Shown: positions 1 through 11,000 of the stretch, one piece after another
Layout: the number at the start of each line of letters is the position of its first letter
How positions within the stretch are numbered: the stretch's first letter is position 1
From: Globisporangium splendens
Taxonomy: Eukaryota > Oomycota > Peronosporomycetes > Pythiales > Pythiaceae
Reading direction: 5' to 3'
Assembly: GCA_006386115.1 (NCBI GenBank)
Contig: VFIW01000009.1
Span: 558,001-622,000, forward strand
DNA length: 64,000 nt
Translations under genes and position numbers: made by a program
Notes under the pieces: generated by a model
What the model saw: only the letters and a program-made list of their open reading frames with translations
Database searches by the model: none
What the model was told of the DNA's origin: nothing

Positions 1-571
1 TCCGCAGCTTCCAGTTCTTATCCGTGACCTTTGCCACGATTTCGTCAACCGAGACGCCGTCTGCGGCATCAGTACCACTACCAGCGGTTTCTGTGCTACC
101 GCTACTTTCAACAGCCATCGCTACGGGTGGCGCAGGCGGCGGCATCACGGGGACCATGGGAGCATCATCACTGTCTTTCATCGTCACATCCTCTGCGGCA
201 TCCACTTCCATCGGCTCTGACTTCGCAGCAGCCGCTGCTGCGCGCATTTGTGCAAATCGCGGTGGCAACGCGGACTTCCGCTGTGCAGGTGGATTCCGTG
301 GTGGCGAATTCGCGACGGGGGCTTTCCTTGCGGCGGGAATAGGCGGCGAGTTGGCGACGGGCGCTTTCCGCGCAGCAGGGATCGGCGGGGAGTTCGTCAT
401 GCGTCCCATGGTCGGTGGCGGCGGCAGTGCGTCTCCATCTTCGCCTTCTTCGCCGTCGTCGTACGTGATGTTGGATGAAATCGCCTTGGAAATGGACATG
501 AGCGCCGCGATGTCTTCGCCCGCGCACAGGCGGCATTTGCAGCTCATGTTGCGCAGGCATTTCTCCTCCAT
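1..571 (-). CDS. Probable TOG-domain microtubule protein, N-terminal part (partial)
   Basis: The reading frame is open from an ATG at 571 to the left edge, about 190 codons, with an in-frame stop at 608-610 just upstream, so 571 is the natural start. The protein opens with a cysteine-rich stretch (CKCRLC near residue 12), then an acidic stretch, then a proline-rich linker holding a 14-residue unit (NSPPIPAARKAPVA) twice plus a third partial copy, then alanine/methionine-rich low complexity. At the edge it reads VDEIVAKVTDKNWKLR, which resembles the first helix pair of TOG/HEAT repeats in XMAP215/CLASP-type microtubule polymerases. The TOG reading rests on those last 16 residues only. If correct, the protein acts on microtubule plus ends. 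Alternatives are another HEAT-repeat protein or an unrelated oomycete protein. Confidence 0.5.
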   Translation of the reverse strand, partial: MEEKCLRNMSCKCRLCAGEDIAALMSISKAISSNITYDDGEEGEDGDALPPPPTMGRMTNSPPIPAARKAPVANSPPIPAARKAPVANSPPRNPPAQRKSALPPRFAQMRAAAAAAKSEPMEVDAAEDVTMKDSDDAPMVPVMPPPAPPVAMAVESSGSTETAGSGTDAADGVSVDEIVAKVTDKNWKLR

Positions 572-991
572 GGCTGACGTGGGTGGTATGGCCGAACACG
601 CACTCTCTCACAGATACGTCTGATCTCTTTCTCTATGGATATTCGCAGCACACGCAGGGAGCACGTGGAACAGAGCGCGCGGACGTTGCTTCCTTCTCGC
701 TTCGTTCTCTCGCTGCACTTTTCGAGTGTGGCTGGGTTGGAAGGTGCGTTTTGAAAAATTTGTGTATTAGACAAATGCTTCTGACAGTTACGAACCTCAA
801 GTCCTGCCCTCCAATACGGGCATCAAGCGAGTGTATATTGAGAGTGTAACGATTCATTAATGCATGAAGTCACTAAAGCCATGACAATGATGCAGTAGTT
901 AGCAAATAACAGATACATCCCACAAGAGAAACTTGCAGTGGAACGCGCCAAAAATCGTCAGCCATCATTCCGCCGCGCCGTTGCCACCACC
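572..991. other. Divergent intergenic region
   Basis: This stretch separates the minus-strand TOG-like gene from the plus-strand Hook gene. I see no coding region; short open frames here are not conserved-looking. It must hold both promoters. The only recognisable element is the initiator-like TCATTCC at 965-971. Confidence 0.5.
965..971 (+). promoter_or_regulatory. Oomycete initiator-like element of the Hook gene
   Basis: TCATTCC matches the core of the oomycete initiator (TCAYTYY) and lies 21 nt before the chosen ATG at 992. The flanks do not match the extended consensus well. Confidence 0.35.
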
Positions 992-3900
992 ATGGCGAGT
1001 GTGTGCGTGTGGCTGGCGCAGTACGCGCACGAGAATGACGCGGTGATCGCCGCCACGCTGCAGCGGCTGCTGCGATGCGCGTACGTACTAGCGGGATCCC
1101 CATGGCGCCTTTGCATGGGCTCGTAGAACGCGATACTGACTGTTGGGTGCGTAGGTTTCCAGCGCTGTTCGAAGACACGAATGCGGCGCACCCCGGTTGC
1201 GATGCGTGGACGCTCGTGGTGCACGTATTGGAGCAGTTCTACGAGGTGAACCACCACTGCATGGACTTAGTGGAGATGGAGAATGCATGCTGATTAAGCT
1301 CTATTGGCTGTGTGTTTGTTGGTAGATGGTGCTTGGGATTGATAAGACGCGGTTGCCGTTGGAAGCGTCCATTGGCGATGCTGTTGAGAGCAATGCGGCG
1401 GTGATCCAGGTGATCGAGTTCACGCTTGGTGCTGTCGTGCAGTGCGAAGAGAAAGCCGCGTTTGTGCGCGATATCATGACGATGAGCGACGCGGTGCAGG
1501 TGGATTTGATGGCGATCATTGAAAAGGTGATGGTTTTGCAAAGCAACCAGGGCGAGAGCGGCACGACGGAAAGCAGTGCGACTGATAATAATACCAGCAA
1601 GTCTCCCAGTGGCTCTGGTGACGATGCAAGCGGGCTTCGTCATCCAGTATCATCACAAGGCATGTCACCGCTTGCAGGCTCGAACGAGACAACCCCATTG
1701 CATCTAGCGAGAAACGCCGAGTTGGAGCGAGCGAAGCGCGAAAATGAGTTCCTGAAAGACGAAAATGTGCGGTAAAAAAGCGCTGGCTGCTGTGTAGTTT
1801 TTCTAATTGTGCTGATATTATCTTGATCGTACGCGTAATGATAACAAATGTAGCTCCACGTCAGTCGTGAGCTCCAAGATGCTCGAAACAAGATCCAGCA
1901 AATGGAGACCGAGAGCAGCGCGCTTGTCGAAACCATCCAACAACTCAGGCTGCAACTGGAAGTCGACGTCCTGAAGAAAGAGCGCGCAGTGCGGACGCAT
2001 TACGAGGATCGAATTCAGGTCCTGGAACGCGATTTGGAGAGCGCGAACGCGGATCTGCACATGAAAGCGGTTGTCGCAAACGAAGTGAAAGAGCTGCGCG
2101 ATGAAGTGGATCTGCTGCGTCCTATCGCAGAGAAAATGACGAAAATGGAAGCCACGGTGGCAAAGTACAAGCTCAAGATGGAAGAGCTGGCGTCGGTGAA
2201 GGAGAAGTTGCGGGTATGCTTTACGTCTGTTCGTTCAAGTGAAGAGTATACTGGACTAATCAGTTCTCTTATGGTGTAAGAGAGTGGAGGATGCGAATGC
2301 AGAGCTGACGGAAACGGGTCTAGGCTTGGAGACGCAGCTCTCCAAAGCTGCATCGCTGCAGAGGAAACTGGACGAAGCCAAAGAAGCCAACACAGCTGTG
2401 GTAAGAAGGGCATTTTACTGCGTTGTGCGATGCGACCCCTGAATGCTCTGTGGCACATGTGTGCATAGGAATTCCGTGTCTCGGAGTTGGAGACATTGCT
2501 GACTCGGCAAGAACACGAACTTGAACGGGTGCGAAATGACTGGGAGTCTTCTCAGAGCGCGCTTCACAAAGCAACTGCCTTGAATGCACAGCTTCAAGAG
2601 ATGCTTGACCACCAACTTCGCGCTGCAAATCTCGATTCAGGATCTGCAGTATCCACAGAAGCAGTGGTTGGATGTATCAGTGAGTTCAATCCGGAGCTGA
2701 TGCAAAAACTGGCGCGACTGGAGCATGAGAATCAAGAGCTGAGAAAGCAAGTCAACGGTGAAACTTCGGAGCGAATTGATGGTCTGTTGGACCAAATGGA
2801 CGACTTGACGCGCCTGAAAAAGTCATTTGAATCGCGATATTTTGACACAGAACAGCAGCTGCAGAAAACATGCGAAGAACTCACTCACGCAAATCAAGCT
2901 GTGGCTGCTCTAGAGTCATCTCTGTCAGCGCTGCAGAGCGACATGAAGGCTGCGACTGAGAACCACGACATACTGAAAGCCGAGTTGGAGGAAGCTCGGA
3001 CAGTGATGAACGACTTGACAGCCTGCAAAGAGAAGCTGGAAACCAACGTATCTGATGGGATACAGAGAGAAAGTGCGATGGCGGAAACGAATCATAATTT
3101 ACAAGACGAGGTCGGAAAGCTGCGCATCACTGCCGATTCTTTGCAGCAAGATCTTGTATCGCTGCAGGAAAGGGAGGCAGAATTGGAGTTGGCTCACAGT
3201 AATGCTTTATCGTGCTTGGGCGAAGAGATGGACGCGAAAATGACCGAAATTGAGCAGTTAAAGAGCGAGAAGGATACGGTGCGACTGGAAATGGACAACT
3301 ACATGGAGCAGCATACCGTTTCAAATGCTGAACGGAATGCGAAAGAAAGCGAGCTCCAGGATGCGATTTCTCAGCTGGAAGTGTCGCTGCGCGAGGAACA
3401 GAACAGACCCTCAGCAGAAATCAGCGCTCTCAATGAACAAATGAAAGAACTGGAGAGGTCGAAGACGCTGCTGCAGACACAATTCAAGAACCAGGAGACT
3501 AAGCTCACCGAAACGATAAAAGCCCAACTCGATTCAAACCACCGCTTGATGGAATCAAACCAGGTACTGAAGAGTGAGCTGCAGAGGAAAAACACTATAA
3601 TCGCAAAGCTTGAAGACACCATGACTCGGCTCGAGTCCAAAGTGGTTCTTCTCGAGAAAGAACGCGCTCACATCTCCAGTCAGGAGGAGAAAAAGAGGGA
3701 AGTCGAAGAGGAAGAAATGTCGTTTTCGTCGCAGTTGAACACGCAAGTTGGTCTTGTCGTCGCGGAGCTTGAGAAGTTACAAAAGGAGTACAAGGAGCTG
3801 AGAGAGCGAGTCGAGTCCTGCCAATGCCAGCATGGTGGAAGCCAGGAGCACACAGATGACGGCAAGAAGTTCTATCTGAATCGGATCCGCCAGCTCGAGC

Positions 3901-4619
3901 AAGGGAAGCACCAAGAAGAAGATAGACGCCGCGAGCTACTTCTAGTCAACGCAAAGCTGATTCAAGAGCAAAAGAAGTTCCAGACCAAAAACATGATGTT
4001 GCTTACTGAGTTGCAGCAATTGAGAGAAAAGATGAATGCCTGGTTGCTTCGAGACGAGAGACGCAAGAAAGAACAAGAGACGATGCGGCGGAAAGTTCAA
4101 GTGCTCGAATCAAAATACCAGTCTGGATCCACGCAGTCGGAACAGCAAAGTGATCACAATCGTGAGCAATCAATCTCCTGCAGCAAGCAACACGAACCGA
4201 CTACGAAAGAGGCATATCAACCTGAGGGTAATTTGCAAACTCACAATCATCAACCACACGATCGGCTTGTTGAGGGCACAGCAGACGTTCGATCTGTTTG
4301 CATATCAAGCCATGCGGACGAGTCATCAAAGAACTCCCGTGATGAAGTGTCCTTGGACATACTACCAGCACAGCCGAGTCAACACAGCAAACGAAAACTC
4401 AGCGATACTGCAGTCGACCAGAACCCCAGATCAACCGATGCTGGTGATGGGTTTGCCGATGGAAGTGCGGTTATCGGGTCAGGAGAGGACGTTTTGCCTG
4501 CTGCACCCCAAGCCAGACCAGGGAAGCGCCGAATGTCGCTGTTCATGGCGAACCGTTTGAACACGCAGCCACGAAAGCCAGCAGAGGAAGACAAACCGTC
4601 CGAATGCCAACAACAATAG
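992..4619 (+). CDS. Hook-family microtubule/cargo adaptor, long coiled coil
   Basis: Six exons fit: 992-1080, 1155-1284, 1326-1771, 1865-2213, 2281-2400, 2469-4619, giving about 1,094 residues with phase kept throughout. The start ATG at 992 has a good context (CACCACCATGG). Residues 1-150 form the N-terminal Hook domain: PALFED, then LGAVVQCEEKAAFVRDIM, equivalent to the LGCAVQCE...IM segment that binds dynein light intermediate chain in animal Hooks. The rest is nearly continuous heptad coiled coil (Glu/Lys/Leu/Gln-rich), ending in a basic, Ser/Pro-rich tail. Known role of the family: linking endosomal cargo to dynein; it is longer than animal Hook (about 720 residues). Intron 2 (1285-1325) is only 41 nt and would need a GC donor (GCATGC), so that junction is the weakest. 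The gene converges with the transporter gene at 4876. Confidence 0.82.
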
Positions 4620-4875
4620 TCCTGTGTGGACCAATATTTACAACGCGGGAAAATCCACGCAACATCAAGTCTTCGCACGCACGACATTGACGGTGCGTGA
4701 GAAAACCAGACGACTTATATTGACAAATAATTACTATGTGGACCTAGACCAAAGGAGACTCCAGCGATAGATTGTTAAGGTACAGAAGCTGCCTGCGTGG
4801 AAGACTTCCCAAGACTTTCCAAAGAATCGAGCAAGGAGACGAAGAACAATTGACTGTGCGCATACGGTCAGTCAC

Positions 4876-6666
4876 TCACCTACACATATGTGCGTACTGG
4901 TAGTAGGTCACGTAAGGGTAGCTCACGGCGTAGGCTAAGAGGAAGACGAACAGCGGCAAGCGTCTGTAGCCGCCATACAGACGGAGTTGCTGCGCATCGA
5001 GCTTGTGACGCGGACAGAAGAAAAGCGAGAGCAACGACAGCAGCTTGATGGCAGTGAGGACGAGGATGCCGTAGAACACTTTCATTTGGATTGATGATGA
5101 GTCGGCTCGGACTGCGGAGATCGGGAATACCAGAGCGCCGGACGAGCTCTTGACGATCGCGTTGGAGAGTTGTGTGCCGAGCGACTTGGCGACGCTCTGG
5201 AACGAGCTTAGCAGTCCGTAGATCGTACCTTCGGACCCAATCTGCGCGACTTCGATCGTCGGCACGAACGCCGAGAAGAGCAGCAGCACGCGGACCCCAG
5301 CACGGAGCATACCGAGCAGCGTTGTCAGCCACTGCTGCCGCACGACATCGAATGCGATCAGCGTATTCCCAGTGAGGTACACGACGCACCACGAGCAGAT
5401 CACGGCGGCGATAGTCTTCACCCAGTGAGCGTTTACAGCGTACACCTTCCAGAGCACCAGTGCTGCCACGAACGCGATGTCGCTGAGCATTAACCTCAGC
5501 AGCATTACCGAAGCGGATTCAGGGTTCCACACCGCGATCGCCTTGCTGACCTGGCCGTAGTCTAAGAACGAAAAGAAGTACAGCACACAGTTGAACGCGA
5601 CCAGTTGCCAGATCGCTTTCTGCTGCCCGCTCTGCCAAAACTGCTTACAGGTCTCGATAAACTGGGATGGCGCCGCTGTCAACTTGTTGAGCCGCGTTTC
5701 GTACGCGTAGTGGACCAGGAACGGGATCGGCACGAGCGCGAGGATCGACAGGTGCAGCACGAAGAGACCGGTTGAGCACGGCAGCGCGAGCTGCAGTTGG
5801 TTTTTCGGTGGCGTCGTGGTTGCTGTGACACTCACCTGGATTAGGATATGCACGACCACTTGGGCGCTGATGCGAAGGATCTGGTACACTGCTACCAATT
5901 TGCCGCGATTGCAGACCTGCTCTTGCTGGGAGAGCTCCACGATGCGGATATCCATCGCGTTTGTCGAGATCACGAGTGACACCATCGCGCCAGTGGTGCA
6001 CGCGAGCGCGACAGCCTGCGGCGGCACGTCCGAGCCAAAGATGTGAGACGAGAACTGGTAAAGCACGAACAACGTGCCAAAGAACAGACTGACGAGGATC
6101 CAGCCCAGGACGATGTACGCCTTGCGCCGAAACCCGAACGGCGCGTACGAGTCCGAGAGCAGTCCGAGAAAGGGAACAAGGGACCATTGCAGATGCACCA
6201 CGTCACGAAGGCCATTCATGGTCCCACCGTCGTCTAGTCCTAGCGTTTGCGCAGGCAGACGCAGCAGCACAAACTCGACCATAGCGTATATGTACCCGGA
6301 GCACGCTGCCGAGATCGCGTACCCGAAGTACGCCTTGGAGAACAGCGAGACGCGACCGCCTTTCCTTAGCGCGTCATAGGTCTGTCGCGTAAACACGTTG
6401 TTGCCTGCGACCGGCGTGAGATGGAAGTCGAGCATCGCTGGGTCGTCACAGGGAGCTCGCGACGTGGTGGCGCCGACATAGTCGACACGATGCTGGTGCA
6501 GCGCCGCCGCGGTATCGTACTCGGAGTGCTCGACGACGTCGAAGGAGAAGTGCAGATCGAACGACTGCAGCGTGTCCCGCGGGCTGCGGACGCTCGTCCT
6601 GACCGTGCCACTCCGCGAGATGTCCATCTTGAGCTGTGAGAGTCGCGACACGGGTGCTTGGTTCAT
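4876..6666 (-). CDS. Folate-biopterin transporter family (FBT) membrane protein, copy 1
   Basis: Single exon, 596 residues, ATG at 6666. A cytosolic N-terminus of about 110 residues is followed by roughly 12 hydrophobic segments of major-facilitator type. Family signatures are visible: LRKGGRVSLFSKAYFGYAIS before the first helix and LSDSYAPFGFRRKAYIVLGW after an early helix pair, which corresponds to the FBT (TC 2.A.71) loop between helices. Members in plants and trypanosomatids carry folate or pterins; oomycetes have many copies whose substrates are mostly unknown. It is clearly a paralogue of the gene at 13525-15318, with the same length, the same C-terminal motif (FFCP..KLDAQQ.R.YGGY) and the same strand. 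A retrotransposon sits about 310 bp upstream of its start. Confidence 0.9.
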   Translation of the reverse strand: MNQAPVSRLSQLKMDISRSGTVRTSVRSPRDTLQSFDLHFSFDVVEHSEYDTAAALHQHRVDYVGATTSRAPCDDPAMLDFHLTPVAGNNVFTRQTYDALRKGGRVSLFSKAYFGYAISAACSGYIYAMVEFVLLRLPAQTLGLDDGGTMNGLRDVVHLQWSLVPFLGLLSDSYAPFGFRRKAYIVLGWILVSLFFGTLFVLYQFSSHIFGSDVPPQAVALACTTGAMVSLVISTNAMDIRIVELSQQEQVCNRGKLVAVYQILRISAQVVVHILIQVSVTATTTPPKNQLQLALPCSTGLFVLHLSILALVPIPFLVHYAYETRLNKLTAAPSQFIETCKQFWQSGQQKAIWQLVAFNCVLYFFSFLDYGQVSKAIAVWNPESASVMLLRLMLSDIAFVAALVLWKVYAVNAHWVKTIAAVICSWCVVYLTGNTLIAFDVVRQQWLTTLLGMLRAGVRVLLLFSAFVPTIEVAQIGSEGTIYGLLSSFQSVAKSLGTQLSNAIVKSSSGALVFPISAVRADSSSIQMKVFYGILVLTAIKLLSLLSLFFCPRHKLDAQQLRLYGGYRRLPLFVFLLAYAVSYPYVTYYQYAHMCR

Positions 6667-6964
6667 TGAACACTGACGACCTGCTGCTCAGGTCCCGTCC
6701 TCGTCCTGTGGTCCGTTGTTCACTCTCATGCGGTGTCACCACAGCACTGTAGAAATAAACCCCGAGTGCGGGGAAGCCGTCTCGCTGTGTTGTACCGCGT
6801 GTGTCCACAAGACCCCGGCGCGCAGGTCCTCCTCTACTGCTGTGACTCGTGCCGAGCGCATGCGATTGTGCCAGTGACCTAGTTGCCCAGCCGTACGTGT
6901 ACCCACCGACGCGAAAGTCGCATGTTGCAGCTGGCTGCACTTTCTGCCTGAGACCAGCGGAGAT
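6667..6964. other. Remaining upstream region of FBT copy 1
   Basis: This is about 300 bp of non-coding DNA between the transporter ATG and the retrotransposon target repeat. I see no clear initiator or TATA element. The retroelement insertion has moved whatever lay farther upstream to about 12.5 kb. Confidence 0.4.
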
Positions 6965-6978
6965 GAGCTCTTCAGGAA
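6965..6978 (+). repeat. Left target-site duplication of the retrotransposon
   Basis: GAGCTCTTCAGGAA here is repeated exactly at 12438-12451, directly after an AT-rich tail (TATAAAGATAAA). A perfect 14-bp direct repeat bracketing a LINE-type coding block is what target-primed reverse transcription leaves. Confidence 0.75.
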
Positions 6979-8021
6979 CTAAAGGCACCCATGGTGCCTC
7001 AACTCGCACTGTACTTGGTGGCAGTTCAGTGCGAGCAGGGGGAGATGGCTCAACTGTCTCTCCGGCGGAAGTACAGCGTGGAATACAAGGCATATCAACG
7101 TATTCCGGCGATGGACTACCGTTGCGACCATATCAACCCACAACCCAAGCTCGTCGTGACAACCACCGACCCAGAAGGCGCAGTGCGACAGTCAGTGCTC
7201 GCCATGAGCTAACTGTTGGATTCCACACACAGAATGTGATGGGGTTCTCCAAATCCGACGCCAATCTGAACGCGTGGTTTTCACATTTTCGGCAGACTGA
7301 TGACTCGGGATCATTGGACATTGTCTTTCTCCAAGAAACGCACGTCCTGGAGACCGAAGTGGCATCAATGCAATCCAGATTTCGTCGAAGTTGGGGTTTT
7401 CAGGAACCATCAGAAGAGTCGGATCCCAGACTCTCTCTCTGGTCAGCTTCCACCGAGCGCAAAGGAGGAGTGGCGATCTTGTTGAATCCCTATTCGTGCA
7501 TACCTACACTGGCTCCATATAAGCAGGATCAGTGGAATGCGCACTGGATGGCAGCTACGGTGACGTTGCGTGGTGAAACGGTGTTACTTCTCAACATCTA
7601 CGCTCCTTCTACCGTATTTGCAAGGGAAGCTTTCTACAGAGCACTATCAGGTCTCCTCTCGTCACATGATGGACCCATTCTGTGCGGTGGAGACTTTAAT
7701 TGCACTCTCAACCAGATGGCAGACAGGTCTCACAACAACCACAACAAAGTGCACGATTCCAGGGAATTGAAGAAACTGCTCCAGAAATTGAATCTTGTTG
7801 ATACCCTCGAGGATGATGCTCTTCGCGCCACGGACACACGAGACGTCAAAGCATTCCATCGACAGCATCACACCTACTACTATACACTGCCTTCAGGCGG
7901 CAGTGCCAGCAGTAGGCTCGACCGATGGTACTGCAGCAATGACCATCTCGACTGGGTTCGCAGCGTCTACCAAAGCGTAGCTGGTCCGTTCTCCGATCAC
8001 AATGGAGTCACGATCCGGTAG
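6979..8021 (+). pseudogene. LINE endonuclease (EEP/AP-type) portion
   Basis: The open frame enters from the flank and ends at a TAG at 8019-8021. The endonuclease begins about 7205 and shows the family blocks: FLQETHV, GGVAILLNPY, LLNIYAPS, GGDFNCTLN, SRLDRWYCS and GPFSDHNGVTI. The last block, SDHNGV, carries the catalytic His. Function in the intact element is to nick the target DNA for reverse transcription. The next ORF starts at 8036 in another frame, so the natural polyprotein is interrupted by an indel here. The N-terminal part (before about 7205) is Ser/Thr/Arg-rich and unrecognised. Confidence 0.8.
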
Positions 8022-8035
8022 CTGCTCCTGACAAG

Positions 8036-11000
8036 GTGATCCAAAGCAAGAAACCTCGAGTTGTCTATCCACTTCCGAAGAATGCAGCGGCGCACGCGGC
8101 GAGTATTGGAAAAGATTTCTTCGAAAAAGCTCATGATCAACTTGATGAATTACGTGGACGTTACTCTTCGCCTCGTGATTATGCTCTGGCCACAGCAAAT
8201 TGGTGGGATGAAGCCAAGATCGCGCTCAGGATCGGGTACCTTGAAGCTAAAAAATCGTACATCGCCAGATTGAATCAAGGATACAAGAAGAAAATCCAGA
8301 GGTTGCAACGACGCCTCTCAGAATCGGAAGTGCAGATGCTCGATCACTCTGGTGGAGCGGTGGGTGATCATAACGTGGAGTTGTCGCAAGAGTTTCTTAC
8401 CACCGCCACGAGTATTCGTCGTGCCATTGCAGAATGCAAATCGAAGTGGCAGGCTTCGAAACGGGACCGCATTTTTCGGGAGCACATGCATCATGAACGA
8501 AAAACGAGCAAATCCTTCTACAAGCGTATCTCGACCAAGTTCCTTGACAACACTATCTTCACACTCGGTGGCACAGCTACTTACGGACCCATGCGTTCAC
8601 GAGAACTTGCTGACGACATGGGAGAAGGATGGAAATCAATCATGCAACAGGCGCCCACTCTGCAAACTGACATCGATCAAATCCTTGATCCAGGAACAGC
8701 TATTCCTCCGTCGGACAGATTAGGCTTCCTGCTCAAACCGATCGATTCGAGTGAAATTAAACAGGCTGTGAAGAAATGCAAGAGAGGCAAAGCTCACGGT
8801 CCTGACGAACTCGGCAACGACTGGTACAGAGACCACTGTGACGAGATTACCGGTCTATTCGAGCGACTTTTCAACTTGTGGATACCCGAATGCGTTCTAC
8901 CAAGTTCGTTCAGTGAAGCACATATTCACTGCATAAAAAAGTCCGTCTCTGCTGCATCGCCGCTGGACTACAGGCCAATCGCACTCCTCAACTCTGATTA
9001 CAAAATATTCACACGAATATTTGCAACCAGATTACGAACTGTGCTCCCTTGGCTTATCCATCACATGCAAGCTGGTTTCGTTCCAGGGCGAGCAATCCCG
9101 ACTACGATCGATGTGTTATTGGCTGCACAACAGCGGGCCACGAGCGACCCCGCCATGTCCAGAGCGATCGCGTTGCTCCTTGATTTTGCTAAAGCCTATG
9201 ATTCACTCGATCGCAGCTTTCTGGCACAAGCGCTCCAGCATCTTGGGTTCCCATTGAAGTTCGTACACTTAGTGAAGGTGTTACACTCTCAAACCACTTA
9301 CAAGTTCATTGTCAACGGTTTCCTGTCGAGAAAGTACAACGTAACATCCGGAATTCGTCAAGGATGTCCGCTGGCCCCTCTTCTCTTCATCTTGGCGTTA
9401 GAGGTTCTTTATCGGAAAATCGAAGCGAGTGACGAAATACACGGCGTGGAACTCCAGGCAGCAGGATGCGCAACTGAGGTTAGACTTGGAGGATACGCAG
9501 ACGACACGACCATTTATCTTAGCGATCCCAAGGATATTAACGCCGTGTTTGCAATCCTGGACAAATATGGAGCAGCTTCTGGGCTTCGAGTCAATCGGCA
9601 CAAATCTGCAGTATTACCGCTGAACAAGGAATACAGCTCCACCGAAGAGTCAGTCAGTGACATTCATGTGCTACAACGTGAGGAACATTGCCGCTACCTC
9701 GGCATCCAAGTCGGACAAACGCCTTCGAATGCAAGTAACTGGTCCAAGTGCATCCAAGCCTTACGTGTCAGACTTCGACTTGCGCGTCTCAAAACTCACT
9801 CTGTCGCCCAGCGCGCAGCAATTGCCAGTGCCGTCATCGTACCCAAAGTGCTTTATGTGGCCAGGCACTCCTGGCCCTCTACGGCTATTGTCAATCAGCT
9901 ACACGACCTAGTGAAACAATTTGTCTGGGGCTCAAGGAATGGTAAGCCTGCGAAACCGTGGATGAAGGAAGAACAAGCTGAACTCAAAAAAATGAATGGA
10001 GGCTTGTCAGTACCCAACATCAGAACTGAGCTGATGACGATGAGTGCCACAGCAGTCTCCAAATGGGCAATCACTACCTCTCACATCGATCAGGTCATCG
10101 GGGAAATCTTGCTGCACAACACAAGGGCTTCTTCGACGTACATCACGCCGCTCGATGCAATTCCAAGGCGGCCACTCCAGCTTCGTGATAACATGTGGGC
10201 AACTGGCGCAGCATTATGTGCGTCGCTCCATTCTCGACCCTACGAGCCCAGAGAACGTGATAATGTACGTTGGTGTTACGAGCACTTCAAGTCGACAATT
10301 GTGCAGACTCAATGGGACGGCGATGTGTTCCAGATCGACCTCAGCTCTAAAATGTCTGACAGGCTTCCAGGTATCATCGCTGAAGGACGAAAGCTGCGTG
10401 GGACATTCTGTGCAGAATGGCTGCCATACATGACCTCGACTGCAGATGGGTGGCTTCTTGATTCCAACGGCTCCCCTTACAAGCTTGCTCACACATCATT
10501 ATCAGTTGGAACAGCACAACTGGGCGACATACTTCGATGGGAGTGGATAAGACCAGGAGTGCTTAACTTCATCCCAACATGTGGAATCTCCGGATTCTCC
10601 CGGCCGTCTATTCGAGCGCTCGAGCGGTTATGTGCTACGTTGGTATCCAACTTCCCACAGCTTCTGTATCGACCACAGCAAACAAATGTGCTTCGGCTGT
10701 ACAACGGGCAACGTCATTATAACCACGAATGGCATCTGCACACCAGTGAAGCAACTCTGACCCACGTCGACACGACCCTAGTCAAAGCTACGCATACAGT
10801 TCACTCCGCAATGGACTGTGACATCATGGCAACAAGAGACTTGAACGGGCAGAAGGTGTCGTTCCATGCACATCCACGTTTCACAAGAATCGTGCAACTA
10901 TGGGGTGGCAACGGACGATACAATACGACCAGATCTTTCTATCGGCAACAAGTTGCAGCAACGAGGACACAAATTGGCAAAGATACTCGAGATGCAGCAG

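Noticed and set aside
24..623. 199-codon plus-strand frame at the left edge
   Set aside because: Ala/Gly/Ser-rich mirror of the minus-strand Pro/Ala-rich protein, which ends in a TOG-like motif and is the better reading.
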